From NCBI RefSeq assembly GCF_020535565.1, contig NZ_CP084758.1, positions 4,105,001 through 4,169,000 of the forward strand: DNA of 64,000 nucleotides, in the 5' to 3' direction. Positions 52,774 to 62,841 of the stretch are shown in pieces. Every line of letters begins with the position of its first letter. Positions within the stretch are counted from its first letter, which is position 1. Made by a program: the position numbers and the translations under genes. The stretch comes from Shinella sp. XGS7. GTDB taxonomy: Bacteria; Pseudomonadota; Gammaproteobacteria; Burkholderiales; Burkholderiaceae_C. The notes below the pieces were generated by a model. That model did no database searches. It was not told the origin of the DNA and saw nothing but the letters and a program-made list of their open reading frames with translations.

Positions 52774-54519
52774 ATGCCACTGCCCAAGCCCCCGACCAAG
52801 CGCGCCAGCCTCCTCGAGCCCTCCGCCTTTGCCGCCACGCTGGCGGTGAGCAGCAAGCCCCCCGCGGCTCCCACCTCCGCCCGCAAGACCAGCGCCAAGG
52901 CCGCCGGCAAGACCGCGCTGCCGCCGGCCGCAGCCGCTGCTGCCGCGCCTGCGGTCCAGCCTCAGGCGCCCGCCCGCAAGCCGGCCGCCGCGCCCGTGCC
53001 GATGCCCGCACCGGCGCCCGTCATGGCAGCAACGCCCCTGGCCCGGGTCAGCCCGGCACCAGCACCGCAGGCCAAGCCCACGCCCAAAAGCAAGCCGGCC
53101 GCCAAGGCCCGCGCCGCGAGCAAGCCCAAGCTCTTTGTGCTTGACACCAATGTGCTGATGCACGACCCCATGTCGCTGTTCCGCTTCGAAGAGCACGACA
53201 TCTACCTGCCCATGATCACGCTTGAAGAGCTGGACGGGCACAAGAAGGGCATGACCGAGGTGGCGCGCAATGTGCGCCAGGTCAGCCGCGACCTGGACGC
53301 CCTGGCCGCCAGCCTGCAGCAGCACACCCTGGAAGAAATGGCTCAGGGCCTGCCGCTGGACGGCACCGGCCACCGCGAGGCCGGCGGCAAGCTCTTCTTC
53401 CAGACCCAGCTGCTGGATACCCCCCTGCCCCAGGGCCTGCCCCAGGGCAAGGCGGACAACCAGATCCTGGGCGTGGTGCAGGCGCTCAAGACGCAGCAGC
53501 CGGAGCGCGAGGTCGTGCTGGTGTCCAAGGACATCAATATGCGCATCAAGGCCCGGGCCCTGGGCCTGGCCGCCGAGGACTACCGCAACGACAAGACGCT
53601 GGAAGACTCGGACCTGCTCTACACCGGCGTGCAGGCCCTGCCCGCCGACTTCTGGGAGCGCCATGGCAAGACCATGGAGAGCTGGCAGCAAGGCGGCCTG
53701 ACCTACTACCGCATCAGCGGCCCCCTGGTGCCCTCGCTGCTGGTCAATGAGTTCGTCTATCTGGAGGCGCCCGGCGCCGCGCCGCTCTACGCCAAGGTCA
53801 CCGAGATCACCGGCAAGACCGCGGTGCTGCGCACGCTCAAGGACTACGGCCACCAGAAGAACGCCGTCTGGGGCGTGACCGCGCGCAACCGCGAGCAGAA
53901 CTTCGCTCTGAATCTGCTGATGGACCCGGACTGCGACTTCATCACCCTCACCGGCACGGCCGGCACCGGCAAGACCCTGATGACCCTGGCCGCCGGCCTG
54001 TCGCAGGTGCTGGATGAGCGCCGCTATAGCGAGATCATCGTCACCCGGGTCACCGTGCCGGTGGGCGAGGACATCGGCTTCCTGCCCGGCACCGAGGAGG
54101 AGAAGATGAGCCCCTGGATGGGCGCCCTGGACGACAACCTGGAAGTGCTGGCCCGCGGCGACAGCAGTGCCGGCGAATGGGGCCGCGCCGCCACCAATGA
54201 CCTGGTGCGCAGCAAGATCAAGATCAAGAGCCTGAACTTCATGCGCGGGCGCACCTTCCTGAACAAGTTCGTCATCATCGACGAGGCGCAGAACCTGACG
54301 CCCAAGCAGATGAAGACCCTGATCACCCGCGCCGGCCCCGGCACCAAGATCGTCTGCCTGGGCAATCTGGCCCAGATCGACACGCCCTACCTCACCGAGG
54401 GCAGCTCGGGCCTGACCTTCGCGGTGGACCGCTTCAAGGGCTGGGCCCACAGCGGCCACATCACCCTGGCCCGCGGCGAGCGCTCGCGCCTGGCCGACTT
54501 CGCCTCGGAAGTGCTGTGA
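52774..54519 (+). CDS. PIN domain-PhoH family ATPase
   Basis: A 581-residue protein of the PhoH2 (YlaK-like) type. Residues 1-118 are a low-complexity Ala/Pro/Lys linker. The PIN nuclease domain starts at KLFVLDTNVLMHDP (about residue 119) with acidic residues in LEELDGHKKG and DNQILGVV. The PhoH ATPase has Walker A GTAGTGKT at 394-401 and Walker B DEAQ near 503. Such proteins are RNA-unwinding and RNA-cleaving enzymes in the examples studied. The ATG at 52774 is used. The HAD gene starts 10 bases later. Confidence 0.9.
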   Translation: MPLPKPPTKRASLLEPSAFAATLAVSSKPPAAPTSARKTSAKAAGKTALPPAAAAAAAPAVQPQAPARKPAAAPVPMPAPAPVMAATPLARVSPAPAPQAKPTPKSKPAAKARAASKPKLFVLDTNVLMHDPMSLFRFEEHDIYLPMITLEELDGHKKGMTEVARNVRQVSRDLDALAASLQQHTLEEMAQGLPLDGTGHREAGGKLFFQTQLLDTPLPQGLPQGKADNQILGVVQALKTQQPEREVVLVSKDINMRIKARALGLAAEDYRNDKTLEDSDLLYTGVQALPADFWERHGKTMESWQQGGLTYYRISGPLVPSLLVNEFVYLEAPGAAPLYAKVTEITGKTAVLRTLKDYGHQKNAVWGVTARNREQNFALNLLMDPDCDFITLTGTAGTGKTLMTLAAGLSQVLDERRYSEIIVTRVTVPVGEDIGFLPGTEEEKMSPWMGALDDNLEVLARGDSSAGEWGRAATNDLVRSKIKIKSLNFMRGRTFLNKFVIIDEAQNLTPKQMKTLITRAGPGTKIVCLGNLAQIDTPYLTEGSSGLTFAVDRFKGWAHSGHITLARGERSRLADFASEVL

Positions 54520-54529
54520 GTCCTGCGGC

Positions 54530-55372
54530 GTGAGTCTCTACGTCAGTGATCTGGACGGCACCCTGCTGGACCGCAGCGGCCAGCTCTCCAGCGCCACGCG
54601 CTCGGGCCTGATCCGCCTGCTGGACCAGGGCCTGGTCTTCACCGTGGCCAGCGCGCGGCATGTGGTGTCCATCCAGCGCCTGCTGGAGGGCCTGCCGCTG
54701 CGCCTGCCGGTGATCTCCTCCAACGGGGCCTACCTCAGCGATATGGCCAGCGCCCGCCACGAGCTGGTGCATGCCATGGCGCCCGAGCTGGGCCAGGCCC
54801 TGCTCGCCCTGGTGCGGCGCCACGGGCTTTCGCCCTTTTGCGCCACCCATGGGCCCAAGGGCGACCAGCTCTTCTGGCAGGACACGCACAACGCCGGTCA
54901 GCAGGCTTTTGTGGACGAGCGCCAGGCCAATGGCGATCCGCGCCTGCGCCGCAGCCCGCGCCTGGAGCAGGAGCTGCGCGACCCGCTCGTCACCCTGGTG
55001 GTGGTGGATAGGCACGGCCCCCTGGCCGCCCTGCAGGCCGAGATCGAGGCCTTGTGCGGCGAGGCGGTGCAGACCCATCTGAACGAAGACCTCTACCTGC
55101 CCGAGTGGCCCTGGCTCACCGTGCACGACCGGCGCGCCACCAAGGACCAGGCCATCCACACCCTGGCCCAGCGCTACGGCCTGGCCGAGCGTGAGATCGT
55201 GGTCTTTGGCGATCACATCAACGATGTATCCATGATGCGGGCCGCGCACCGCGGCATCGCCATGGGCAATGCCATCGAGGCGGTCAAGCAGGCGGCGCGC
55301 CAGGTGATAGGCCCCAACCATGAGGACAGCGTGCTGCGCTTTCTGGAGAGCGACTGGCGCCGCGGCGCCTGA
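54530..55372 (+). CDS. Cof-type HAD hydrolase
   Basis: A 280-residue HAD-IIB phosphatase. Motif I is SDLDGTLLD, motif II is TVASARH, NGAYLSD follows in the cap, and motifs III/IV are ATKDQAIHTLAQRYG and VVFGDHINDVSMMRAA. Family members dephosphorylate sugar phosphates or nucleotide-like compounds, and the substrate is unknown. The start codon is GTG at 54530, 10 bases after the phoH stop. Confidence 0.87.
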   Translation: MSLYVSDLDGTLLDRSGQLSSATRSGLIRLLDQGLVFTVASARHVVSIQRLLEGLPLRLPVISSNGAYLSDMASARHELVHAMAPELGQALLALVRRHGLSPFCATHGPKGDQLFWQDTHNAGQQAFVDERQANGDPRLRRSPRLEQELRDPLVTLVVVDRHGPLAALQAEIEALCGEAVQTHLNEDLYLPEWPWLTVHDRRATKDQAIHTLAQRYGLAEREIVVFGDHINDVSMMRAAHRGIAMGNAIEAVKQAARQVIGPNHEDSVLRFLESDWRRGA

Positions 55373-55382
55373 GCCTTGCCTT

Positions 55383-56828
55383 TCAGTCCTGCAGGCTCTC
55401 GCCAGCCTCGGCCGAGCCCTCGTGCGCACGCAGCTGCGCAAAGATGAAGGCCGCCAGCGCCGCCATCACGCCGATGGCCAGATAGGTGCCGCGAAAGGCC
55501 GGCATCAGGGCCGCGCCCGCCTGGTGCCCCGGCCCCACCCCGACACCGCCCGAGAACAGCAGCAAGAGCGCGCTGGAGGTGGCCACGCCCAGGCTCATGG
55601 AGAGCTGCATCACCACCGAGAGCAGGCTGTTGCCGCTGCTGGCGGTGCGCGCATCCAGCTCACCCAGGGTCAGGGTGTTCATGGCCGTGAACTGCAGGCT
55701 GTTGACCATGCCGAACAAGGCCAGGTGCAGGGCCAGGGCCCAGACCGGCCCGCCGGCCGGCACCAGGGCAAAGCTGGCGATCATGGCGCCCAGCAGCACG
55801 GTGTTGAGCACCAGCACCCGGCGGTAGCCCCAGGCGCGGATCAGGCGGATGGCCACGGTCTTGCTGGCCATGGCCCCGGCCACGGTGGGCACCATCATCA
55901 GGCCCGCCGCGCTGGGCGTGTAGCCCAGGCCCAGCTGCAGAAAGAGTGGCGTGAGAAAAGGCGTGGCCCCGCTGCCCAGGCGGGCGAAGACATTGCCGAT
56001 CAGGCCGATGCGGTAGCTGGGGATGCTGAACAGGGCGCGCTCGAACAGGGGCTCGGGCGCGCGCGCCGCATGCAGCCAGTAGGCCATCATGCAGGCCAGG
56101 CCCGCCACCAGCATCACCAGGCAGACGGCGGTGCCGATCACATGCTCGCCCAGGCCCTGCAAGGCCAGGGACAGCAGCACCAGGCCGGCGCTGAAGAGCG
56201 CAAAGCCGCTGCCGTCAAAGCGCCGCGGCGCGCTGGCGCGCAGCTGGGGCATGAAGCGCAGGCTGGCCAGCACCCCCAGCAGGCCCACGGGCAGATTGAT
56301 CAGGAAGATCCAGTGCCAGCTGGCGTACTGGGTGAGAAAGCCGCCCAGGGCCGGCCCCACCAGGGGCCCCACCAGGCCCGGCAGGGCGATGAAGGTCATC
56401 ACCGGCAGGAACTCGTCCTTGGGAAAGGCGCGCAGCACCGTGAGCCGGCCCACCGGCACCAGCAAGGCCCCGCCCACGCCCTGCAGCACCCGGGCCGCCA
56501 CCAGGGCCGGCAGCGAGGGCGAGAGCGCGCAGGCCAGGGAGCCGCCGCTGAACAGGGCGATGGCCCAGAGAAAGATGCTGCGCGTGCCGAAGCGGTCGGC
56601 CAGCCAGCCCGAGGCCGGGATCAGCATGGCCACGGTCAGCAGATAGGCCACGATGGCCGACTGCATGCGCAGCGGATCCACCCCCAGGTCCCGCGCCATG
56701 CCCGGCAAGGCGGTGTTGAGGATGGTGACATCCAGGGTCTGCATGAAGAAGGCCAGGGCCACCACCCAGGGCAGGTAGCGGCGCGTGGCGGCGTCGAGCT
56801 GGGGACGCTCGGTCTCGGCTGGCGGCAT
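55383..56828 (-). CDS. DHA2 family MFS multidrug exporter (MdtD-like)
   Basis: A 481-residue, 14-helix major facilitator protein. ALAFFMQTLDVTILNTALPGMARDLGVDP, AYLLTVAMLIPASGWLADRFGTR (motif A) and LVAARVLQGVGGALLVPVGRLTVL (motif C) identify the DHA2 drug:H+ antiporter branch, nearest MdtD/HsrA. The ATG at 56828 is preferred. Open frame before it runs through the M3 peptidase terminator and gene end. It is convergent with the HAD gene. Confidence 0.87.
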   Translation of the reverse strand: MPPAETERPQLDAATRRYLPWVVALAFFMQTLDVTILNTALPGMARDLGVDPLRMQSAIVAYLLTVAMLIPASGWLADRFGTRSIFLWAIALFSGGSLACALSPSLPALVAARVLQGVGGALLVPVGRLTVLRAFPKDEFLPVMTFIALPGLVGPLVGPALGGFLTQYASWHWIFLINLPVGLLGVLASLRFMPQLRASAPRRFDGSGFALFSAGLVLLSLALQGLGEHVIGTAVCLVMLVAGLACMMAYWLHAARAPEPLFERALFSIPSYRIGLIGNVFARLGSGATPFLTPLFLQLGLGYTPSAAGLMMVPTVAGAMASKTVAIRLIRAWGYRRVLVLNTVLLGAMIASFALVPAGGPVWALALHLALFGMVNSLQFTAMNTLTLGELDARTASSGNSLLSVVMQLSMSLGVATSSALLLLFSGGVGVGPGHQAGAALMPAFRGTYLAIGVMAALAAFIFAQLRAHEGSAEAGESLQD

Positions 56829-56864
56829 GCCCCGAGTATCGCGGCCCAGGCCGGACGCGGGCGC

Positions 56865-56896
56865 AAAAAAGCCCGCCGGGCCGGGGCCGGACGGGC
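56865..56896 (-). terminator. Terminator of the M3 peptidase gene
   Basis: On the minus strand GCCCGTCCGGCC and GGCCCGGCGGGC form an imperfect GC-rich stem followed by six T residues (the A-run at 56865-56870), 21 bases after the stop. Confidence 0.85.
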
Positions 56897-56916
56897 GCTG
56901 TGCGGCGCGGTGAGAC

Positions 56917-58917
56917 TTACTTGCGCAGCTCTTCGAAGAAGGCCTTGGAATTGCTGTCGCGCTGCAGGAACTCGCGCACCAGCTCGGGCGCGGGCTTCTG
57001 ACCGCCATTGCCCAGCACGATGTCGCGGTAGCGCTTGCCCACGGCCGGGTTCAGCTTGTTGCCGTCCTTGAAGGCGGTGCGCAGGTCCACGGCCAGCACC
57101 AGGCTCCAGAGGTAGCCGTAGTAGCCCGCGCCATAGCCGCCGGCAATATGGGCAAAGCCGGCCGGGAACATGGTGCCCGGCACATAGCCCAGGGGCGTGG
57201 CGCCTTCCATGCGGGCCCACAGCGGCAGGGGCTGCTCGGGCTGGCTGCCGTGCAGGGCCAGGTCATAGCTGGCGTACAGATGCTGGCGGCCGTAGAAGCT
57301 GCCCTTGGCAAAGCCCTTGGCGGCCACGGCCTGGTCCACCAGGGCGTCAGGCACCGGCTTGCAGGCGGGGCAGACCTCCTGCATCAGCTTGAGCACGGGC
57401 TTGTCGTAGACCCAGTCCTCCAGCATCTGCGAGGGTGCCTCGACGAAGTCGTGCATCACCGCGGTGCCGCCCTGGGCCGCGTAGCGGGTGGCCGAGAGGT
57501 TGTTGTGCACCGCATGACCCAGCTCATGCAGCAGGGTTTCCATCTCGTCCAGGGTCAGGCCTTGACGGTCGAAATTGACCACCAGGGCCGCCGTGGGCGT
57601 GCGCTGGATGCGGGTGGCGCTGCTGCGCAGCGGCCAGACCGCGGCATGGTTGTACTTGCCCTCGCGCGGGTACAGGTCCACATAGAGCGTGCCCAGGCTC
57701 TTGCCGCTGGCCACATCGCTCACCGCATACGCCTGCGCCTCGGGGTGCCAGAGCTCGGCCGCCACGCGGGTGTAGCGCACGCCCATCATCTTCTCGATCA
57801 CGCGCATGGCGAAGCCCAGGCTCTCCTGGGGCGGGAAGTACTGGCGGAAGGCCTCCTGGTCCACGCTGAAGCGCTGCTTGCGGATGCGCTCGGTGTAGAA
57901 GGTGGCGTCCCAGCGCTGCACCGTGACCGCGGCGGCGGGCTGGCCCAGATGCTCGGCCTTGGCCTGACGCAGGGCCTGCACATCGCTGCGTTCGCCCTCC
58001 ACCACCGCGCCCTTCACATCGTCCAGGAAGCGGGTGGCGGTGGCGCCGTCCTTGGCCATGCGGCGGCGCAGATTGAAGTCGGCATAGTTGCTGAAGCCGA
58101 ACAGGCCGGCGTACTCGCGGCGCTTGCTGGCAATCTGGTCCAGCAGCTGCAGATTGGCCTCGCCGCCCTCGTTGACCTTGGCGCGCCACATGCGCTCGCG
58201 CGTGGCCTCCAGCTCGGCGCTCTGCAGCACCGGCACATAGCTGGGGTAGTCCACGCCCAGCACCACGCGGCCCTCGGCATCACGCGGCGCCTTGGCCCAG
58301 ACGCCCTGGGGCACGCCCTTGAGTTCGGCCTCGCTGAAGGCCACCTTGATGCCGGCATCGCGGATGTTCTTCTCGAACTTCTGGCTCAGCTCGGCAATCT
58401 GGTCGGCCAGCTGCTTGGCGCGCTTGCGCTGGGCCGGCGGCAGGGCCACGCCGCCATCCTCGAAGCCGGCCAGGGTGCCGCGCACCAGCTCGCGGTCGAT
58501 GTCGTCGGCCGCGGGCGCCTTCTTCAGCGCCTTGTAGAGCTTCTCGTTCTGGGCAAAGCTGGACGAGAAATCGGCCCAGCGCAGCGAGCAGGCCTGGGCG
58601 GCGTCGCGCACCGCCTTGTCGGGGTGCACATTGAGCACGAACTCGATGGGGTACTGCGTGTCTTCCTGGAAGGCCGTGAAGTCGTCCAGGGCGGCCAGCC
58701 AGCCCTTGTCCACCTTGCGCTGCTCCAGGGCCTTGAGGCGCTGCTTGGCGGCCTTGAGCCCGCTGTCACAGGCGCTCTGGATGGCCTGGGCGTCCTTGTA
58801 GACCGGGAAGGCCGGACCCGGCAGCTCGCTGGGGCCGGGGGCCACGGCCAGGGCCGGCAGGGTGGCCAGGGCCAGCAGGCCGCCCAGGGTCAGGCGGCGG
58901 TGCATCTTGCTCATCAT
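56917..58917 (-). CDS. M3 family metallopeptidase (oligopeptidase), exported
   Basis: A 666-residue zinc peptidase of the thimet oligopeptidase family. The zinc site is His464-Glu-Leu-Gly-His468 (LLHELGHAVHN) with the third ligand Glu in DFVEAPSQMLEDW. GRQHLYASYDLALHG and AGGYGAGYYGYLWS are substrate-pocket segments. An N-terminal signal peptide (LTLGGLLALATLPALAVAP) makes it periplasmic, unlike the cytosolic Dcp and PrlC. Two adjacent ATGs (58917, 58914) could start it. It cleaves short peptides. Confidence 0.92.
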   Translation of the reverse strand: MMSKMHRRLTLGGLLALATLPALAVAPGPSELPGPAFPVYKDAQAIQSACDSGLKAAKQRLKALEQRKVDKGWLAALDDFTAFQEDTQYPIEFVLNVHPDKAVRDAAQACSLRWADFSSSFAQNEKLYKALKKAPAADDIDRELVRGTLAGFEDGGVALPPAQRKRAKQLADQIAELSQKFEKNIRDAGIKVAFSEAELKGVPQGVWAKAPRDAEGRVVLGVDYPSYVPVLQSAELEATRERMWRAKVNEGGEANLQLLDQIASKRREYAGLFGFSNYADFNLRRRMAKDGATATRFLDDVKGAVVEGERSDVQALRQAKAEHLGQPAAAVTVQRWDATFYTERIRKQRFSVDQEAFRQYFPPQESLGFAMRVIEKMMGVRYTRVAAELWHPEAQAYAVSDVASGKSLGTLYVDLYPREGKYNHAAVWPLRSSATRIQRTPTAALVVNFDRQGLTLDEMETLLHELGHAVHNNLSATRYAAQGGTAVMHDFVEAPSQMLEDWVYDKPVLKLMQEVCPACKPVPDALVDQAVAAKGFAKGSFYGRQHLYASYDLALHGSQPEQPLPLWARMEGATPLGYVPGTMFPAGFAHIAGGYGAGYYGYLWSLVLAVDLRTAFKDGNKLNPAVGKRYRDIVLGNGGQKPAPELVREFLQRDSNSKAFFEELRK

Positions 58918-59061
58918 CGTTGTGTGCTCCTAGCCGCGGGATCAGCGGCATGGCCGGCGATTGTGCCAAGCCCGCGGCGCCACAGGCGCCGCCATGCGAC
59001 GGACGGCCGTTGCCGGGGCGCGAAGCACGCCCTGACCCCGCCCCCGGGGGGAGCCTCGGCC

Positions 59062-61044
<1,983 letters not shown>

Positions 61045-61341
61045 CGCGCTGTCTCCTGATGAATCTTGTGCCGCTGAAAAAGCAGTTACGGCTCGGTTTC
61101 ATATTTCAGGCAGGCGCACTGACGGCAGCCTGACCCGGGCGCGACATTCTTCACGCCGCCCCAACGGCCTGACACATCTTTGCGCTGGCTCAAGCCCCTG
61201 CACAGGGGGATTGCGGCCCGGCCTGTGTTCAAATCCGGGTTTGTACCGAAACCGCACGAGAGGCCTGGGGACTTACCCGCAAGGCCCGCCCTTATCGCTT
61301 GACCGTCTGCAACGCCCCCGCCTAAGCTGCGCGCCGACACC

Positions 61342-62028
61342 ATGATCGACGCCAGCCGCGCCGCCCCCTCTGCCGCCCCCCGACACCGACCGCAAGGCCT
61401 GACCCTGGCCCGGGGTCTGCTGCTGTCGCTCGTGCTGGCCGCGGGTGTGGCCCAGGCGCAGCAACTGCCCACGGCCGCCCTGCCCGCCCAGGCTGCGGCC
61501 TCGCAGAGCGCGGGTCAGCCCGCAGGCGACGCGGTGAGCCGCTTCCTGATCGAGCGCGGCATCCTGGGCCAGGCGGCACACGAAGGCCTGCTGGGCCAGG
61601 TGCGCGACAAGGCCTCGGAGCTGGTGCTGGCCTCCATGAATTTCCTGGGTGTGCCCTACAAGCGCGGCGGCAGCTCCGCCGAAAACGGCTTCGACTGCTC
61701 GGGCTTCACCCGCCACATCTTCGAGATGAGCGTGGGCCTGGTGCTGCCGCGCCGCGCCGACGAGCAGGCCAAGCTCTCCAGCCTGGTGCCCATCAAGAAA
61801 GACGAACTCAAGCCCGGCGATCTGGTGTTCTTCAACACCATGCGCCGCACCTTCTCCCATGTGGGCATCTATGTGGGCGACGGCAAGTTCATCCATTCCC
61901 CGCGTGCCGGCGGCAAGGTGCGGGTGGAAGACATGCGCGATGCCTACTGGGCCAAGCGCTTCACCGGCGCGCGCCGCGCCGATCTCAGCGCCGACAAGGG
62001 CGGCAGCGCCACCACCGCGCTGAACTGA
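61342..62028 (+). CDS. NlpC/P60 (C40) cell-wall endopeptidase
   Basis: A 228-residue exported peptidoglycan hydrolase. The signal region is LARGLLLSLVLAAGVAQAQ. The NlpC/P60 domain has Cys119 in GFDCSGF, His173 in FSHVGIYVGD and a His in KFIHSPRAGG as the third residue. These enzymes cut stem peptides of peptidoglycan. The ATG at 61342 is used. A TAAGCT at 61323 may be part of its promoter. The 297-base gap before it (61045-61341), divergent from prpE, holds no gene that I can support. Confidence 0.9.
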   Translation: MIDASRAAPSAAPRHRPQGLTLARGLLLSLVLAAGVAQAQQLPTAALPAQAAASQSAGQPAGDAVSRFLIERGILGQAAHEGLLGQVRDKASELVLASMNFLGVPYKRGGSSAENGFDCSGFTRHIFEMSVGLVLPRRADEQAKLSSLVPIKKDELKPGDLVFFNTMRRTFSHVGIYVGDGKFIHSPRAGGKVRVEDMRDAYWAKRFTGARRADLSADKGGSATTALN

Positions 62029-62096
62029 GCCTGGGCGCGGGCGACCGCGACCTGCCCCTGGCTCCGCTACAGTGATGCCTCAGTGCACGCATCACC

Positions 62097-62807
62097 ATGA
62101 GCCGTCTTACACAAGAATTCTCACGTCTGTATCTGCAGCAGGATGCTGAGGCCCTGCTGAGCCCGGAGGGGCGCAGCCGCGCCCTGGTGCTGGCCCTGCG
62201 CACACCGGCCGACTGGAGCCGGCTGGGCCGGGTCTGGCACGGGGTGCAGCAGGAGCTGGCGCTGCCCGCGCCGGCCATCGCCGTCTCGGGGACCGACGCG
62301 CTGCAGCTCTGGTTCTCGCTGGCGCAGCCGGTGGACTTGGCGCAGGCCCAGGCCTTTCTGCAGGGTCTGCGGCAGCGCTATCTGGCCGATCTGCCGGCGA
62401 AGCAGCTGGAACTGCTGCCCCGGGGTGAGCCCGTAGGCCCGCAACATGCAGCCCGCATCCCGGCCGAGCAGGCCGGCGGCGAAGGCCTGTGGTCGGCCTT
62501 TGTGGCGCCCGACCTGGCCCCGGTGTTTGCCGACACGCCCTGGCTGGACGTGCCACCCAGCGAGGAAGGTCAGGCCGATCTGCTCAGGCCCCTGGCCTCG
62601 ATCAAGCCCGAGGACTTTGCCGCGGCCCTGGTGCAGCTGGCACCTGCCGTGTCGCCGGCCCCGGCCGCGGCAGCTCTTGCCACCGGCGCCGAGCGCCTCG
62701 AGGACCCGCGGCAGTTCCTGCTGCAGGTCATGAACGACGCCAGCACGCCGCTGGCCCTGCGCATCGAAGCGGCCAAGGCCCTGCTGAGCAGCCCGGCGGC
62801 GCGCTGA
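62097..62807 (+). CDS. Uncharacterised protein
   Basis: A 236-residue protein of no recognised family. The N-terminal half has ALVLALRTPADWSRLGRVWHGVQQELALPAPAIAVSGTDALQLWFSL, whose hydrophobic pattern loosely recalls the small lobe of archaeo-eukaryotic primases (weak, inference). The C-terminus QFLLQVMNDASTPLALRIEAAKALLSS resembles the motif often seen in terminase small subunits. A TACAGT at 62068-62073 may be its -10. There are no neighbours of replication or phage type. Codon use is like the rest of the chromosome, so it is probably an old resident. Confidence 0.7.
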   Translation: MSRLTQEFSRLYLQQDAEALLSPEGRSRALVLALRTPADWSRLGRVWHGVQQELALPAPAIAVSGTDALQLWFSLAQPVDLAQAQAFLQGLRQRYLADLPAKQLELLPRGEPVGPQHAARIPAEQAGGEGLWSAFVAPDLAPVFADTPWLDVPPSEEGQADLLRPLASIKPEDFAAALVQLAPAVSPAPAAAALATGAERLEDPRQFLLQVMNDASTPLALRIEAAKALLSSPAAR

Positions 62808-62811
62808 AACA

Positions 62812-62829
62812 GCGGCCCGGGCGGGCCGC
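62812..62829 (-). terminator. Hairpin at the gcdH 3' end
   Basis: GCGGCCCG-GG-CGGGCCGC (8-base-pair stem) lies between the convergent unknown gene and gcdH. No clear T-tract follows on either strand, so it is a weak terminator candidate. Confidence 0.5.
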
Positions 62830-62841
62830 CTCAGCGCAGGC

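Noticed and set aside
61226-61240. GTTCAAATCC resembling a tRNA T-loop
   Set aside because: The flanking bases do not form the T-stem or an acceptor stem, so no tRNA can be built here.
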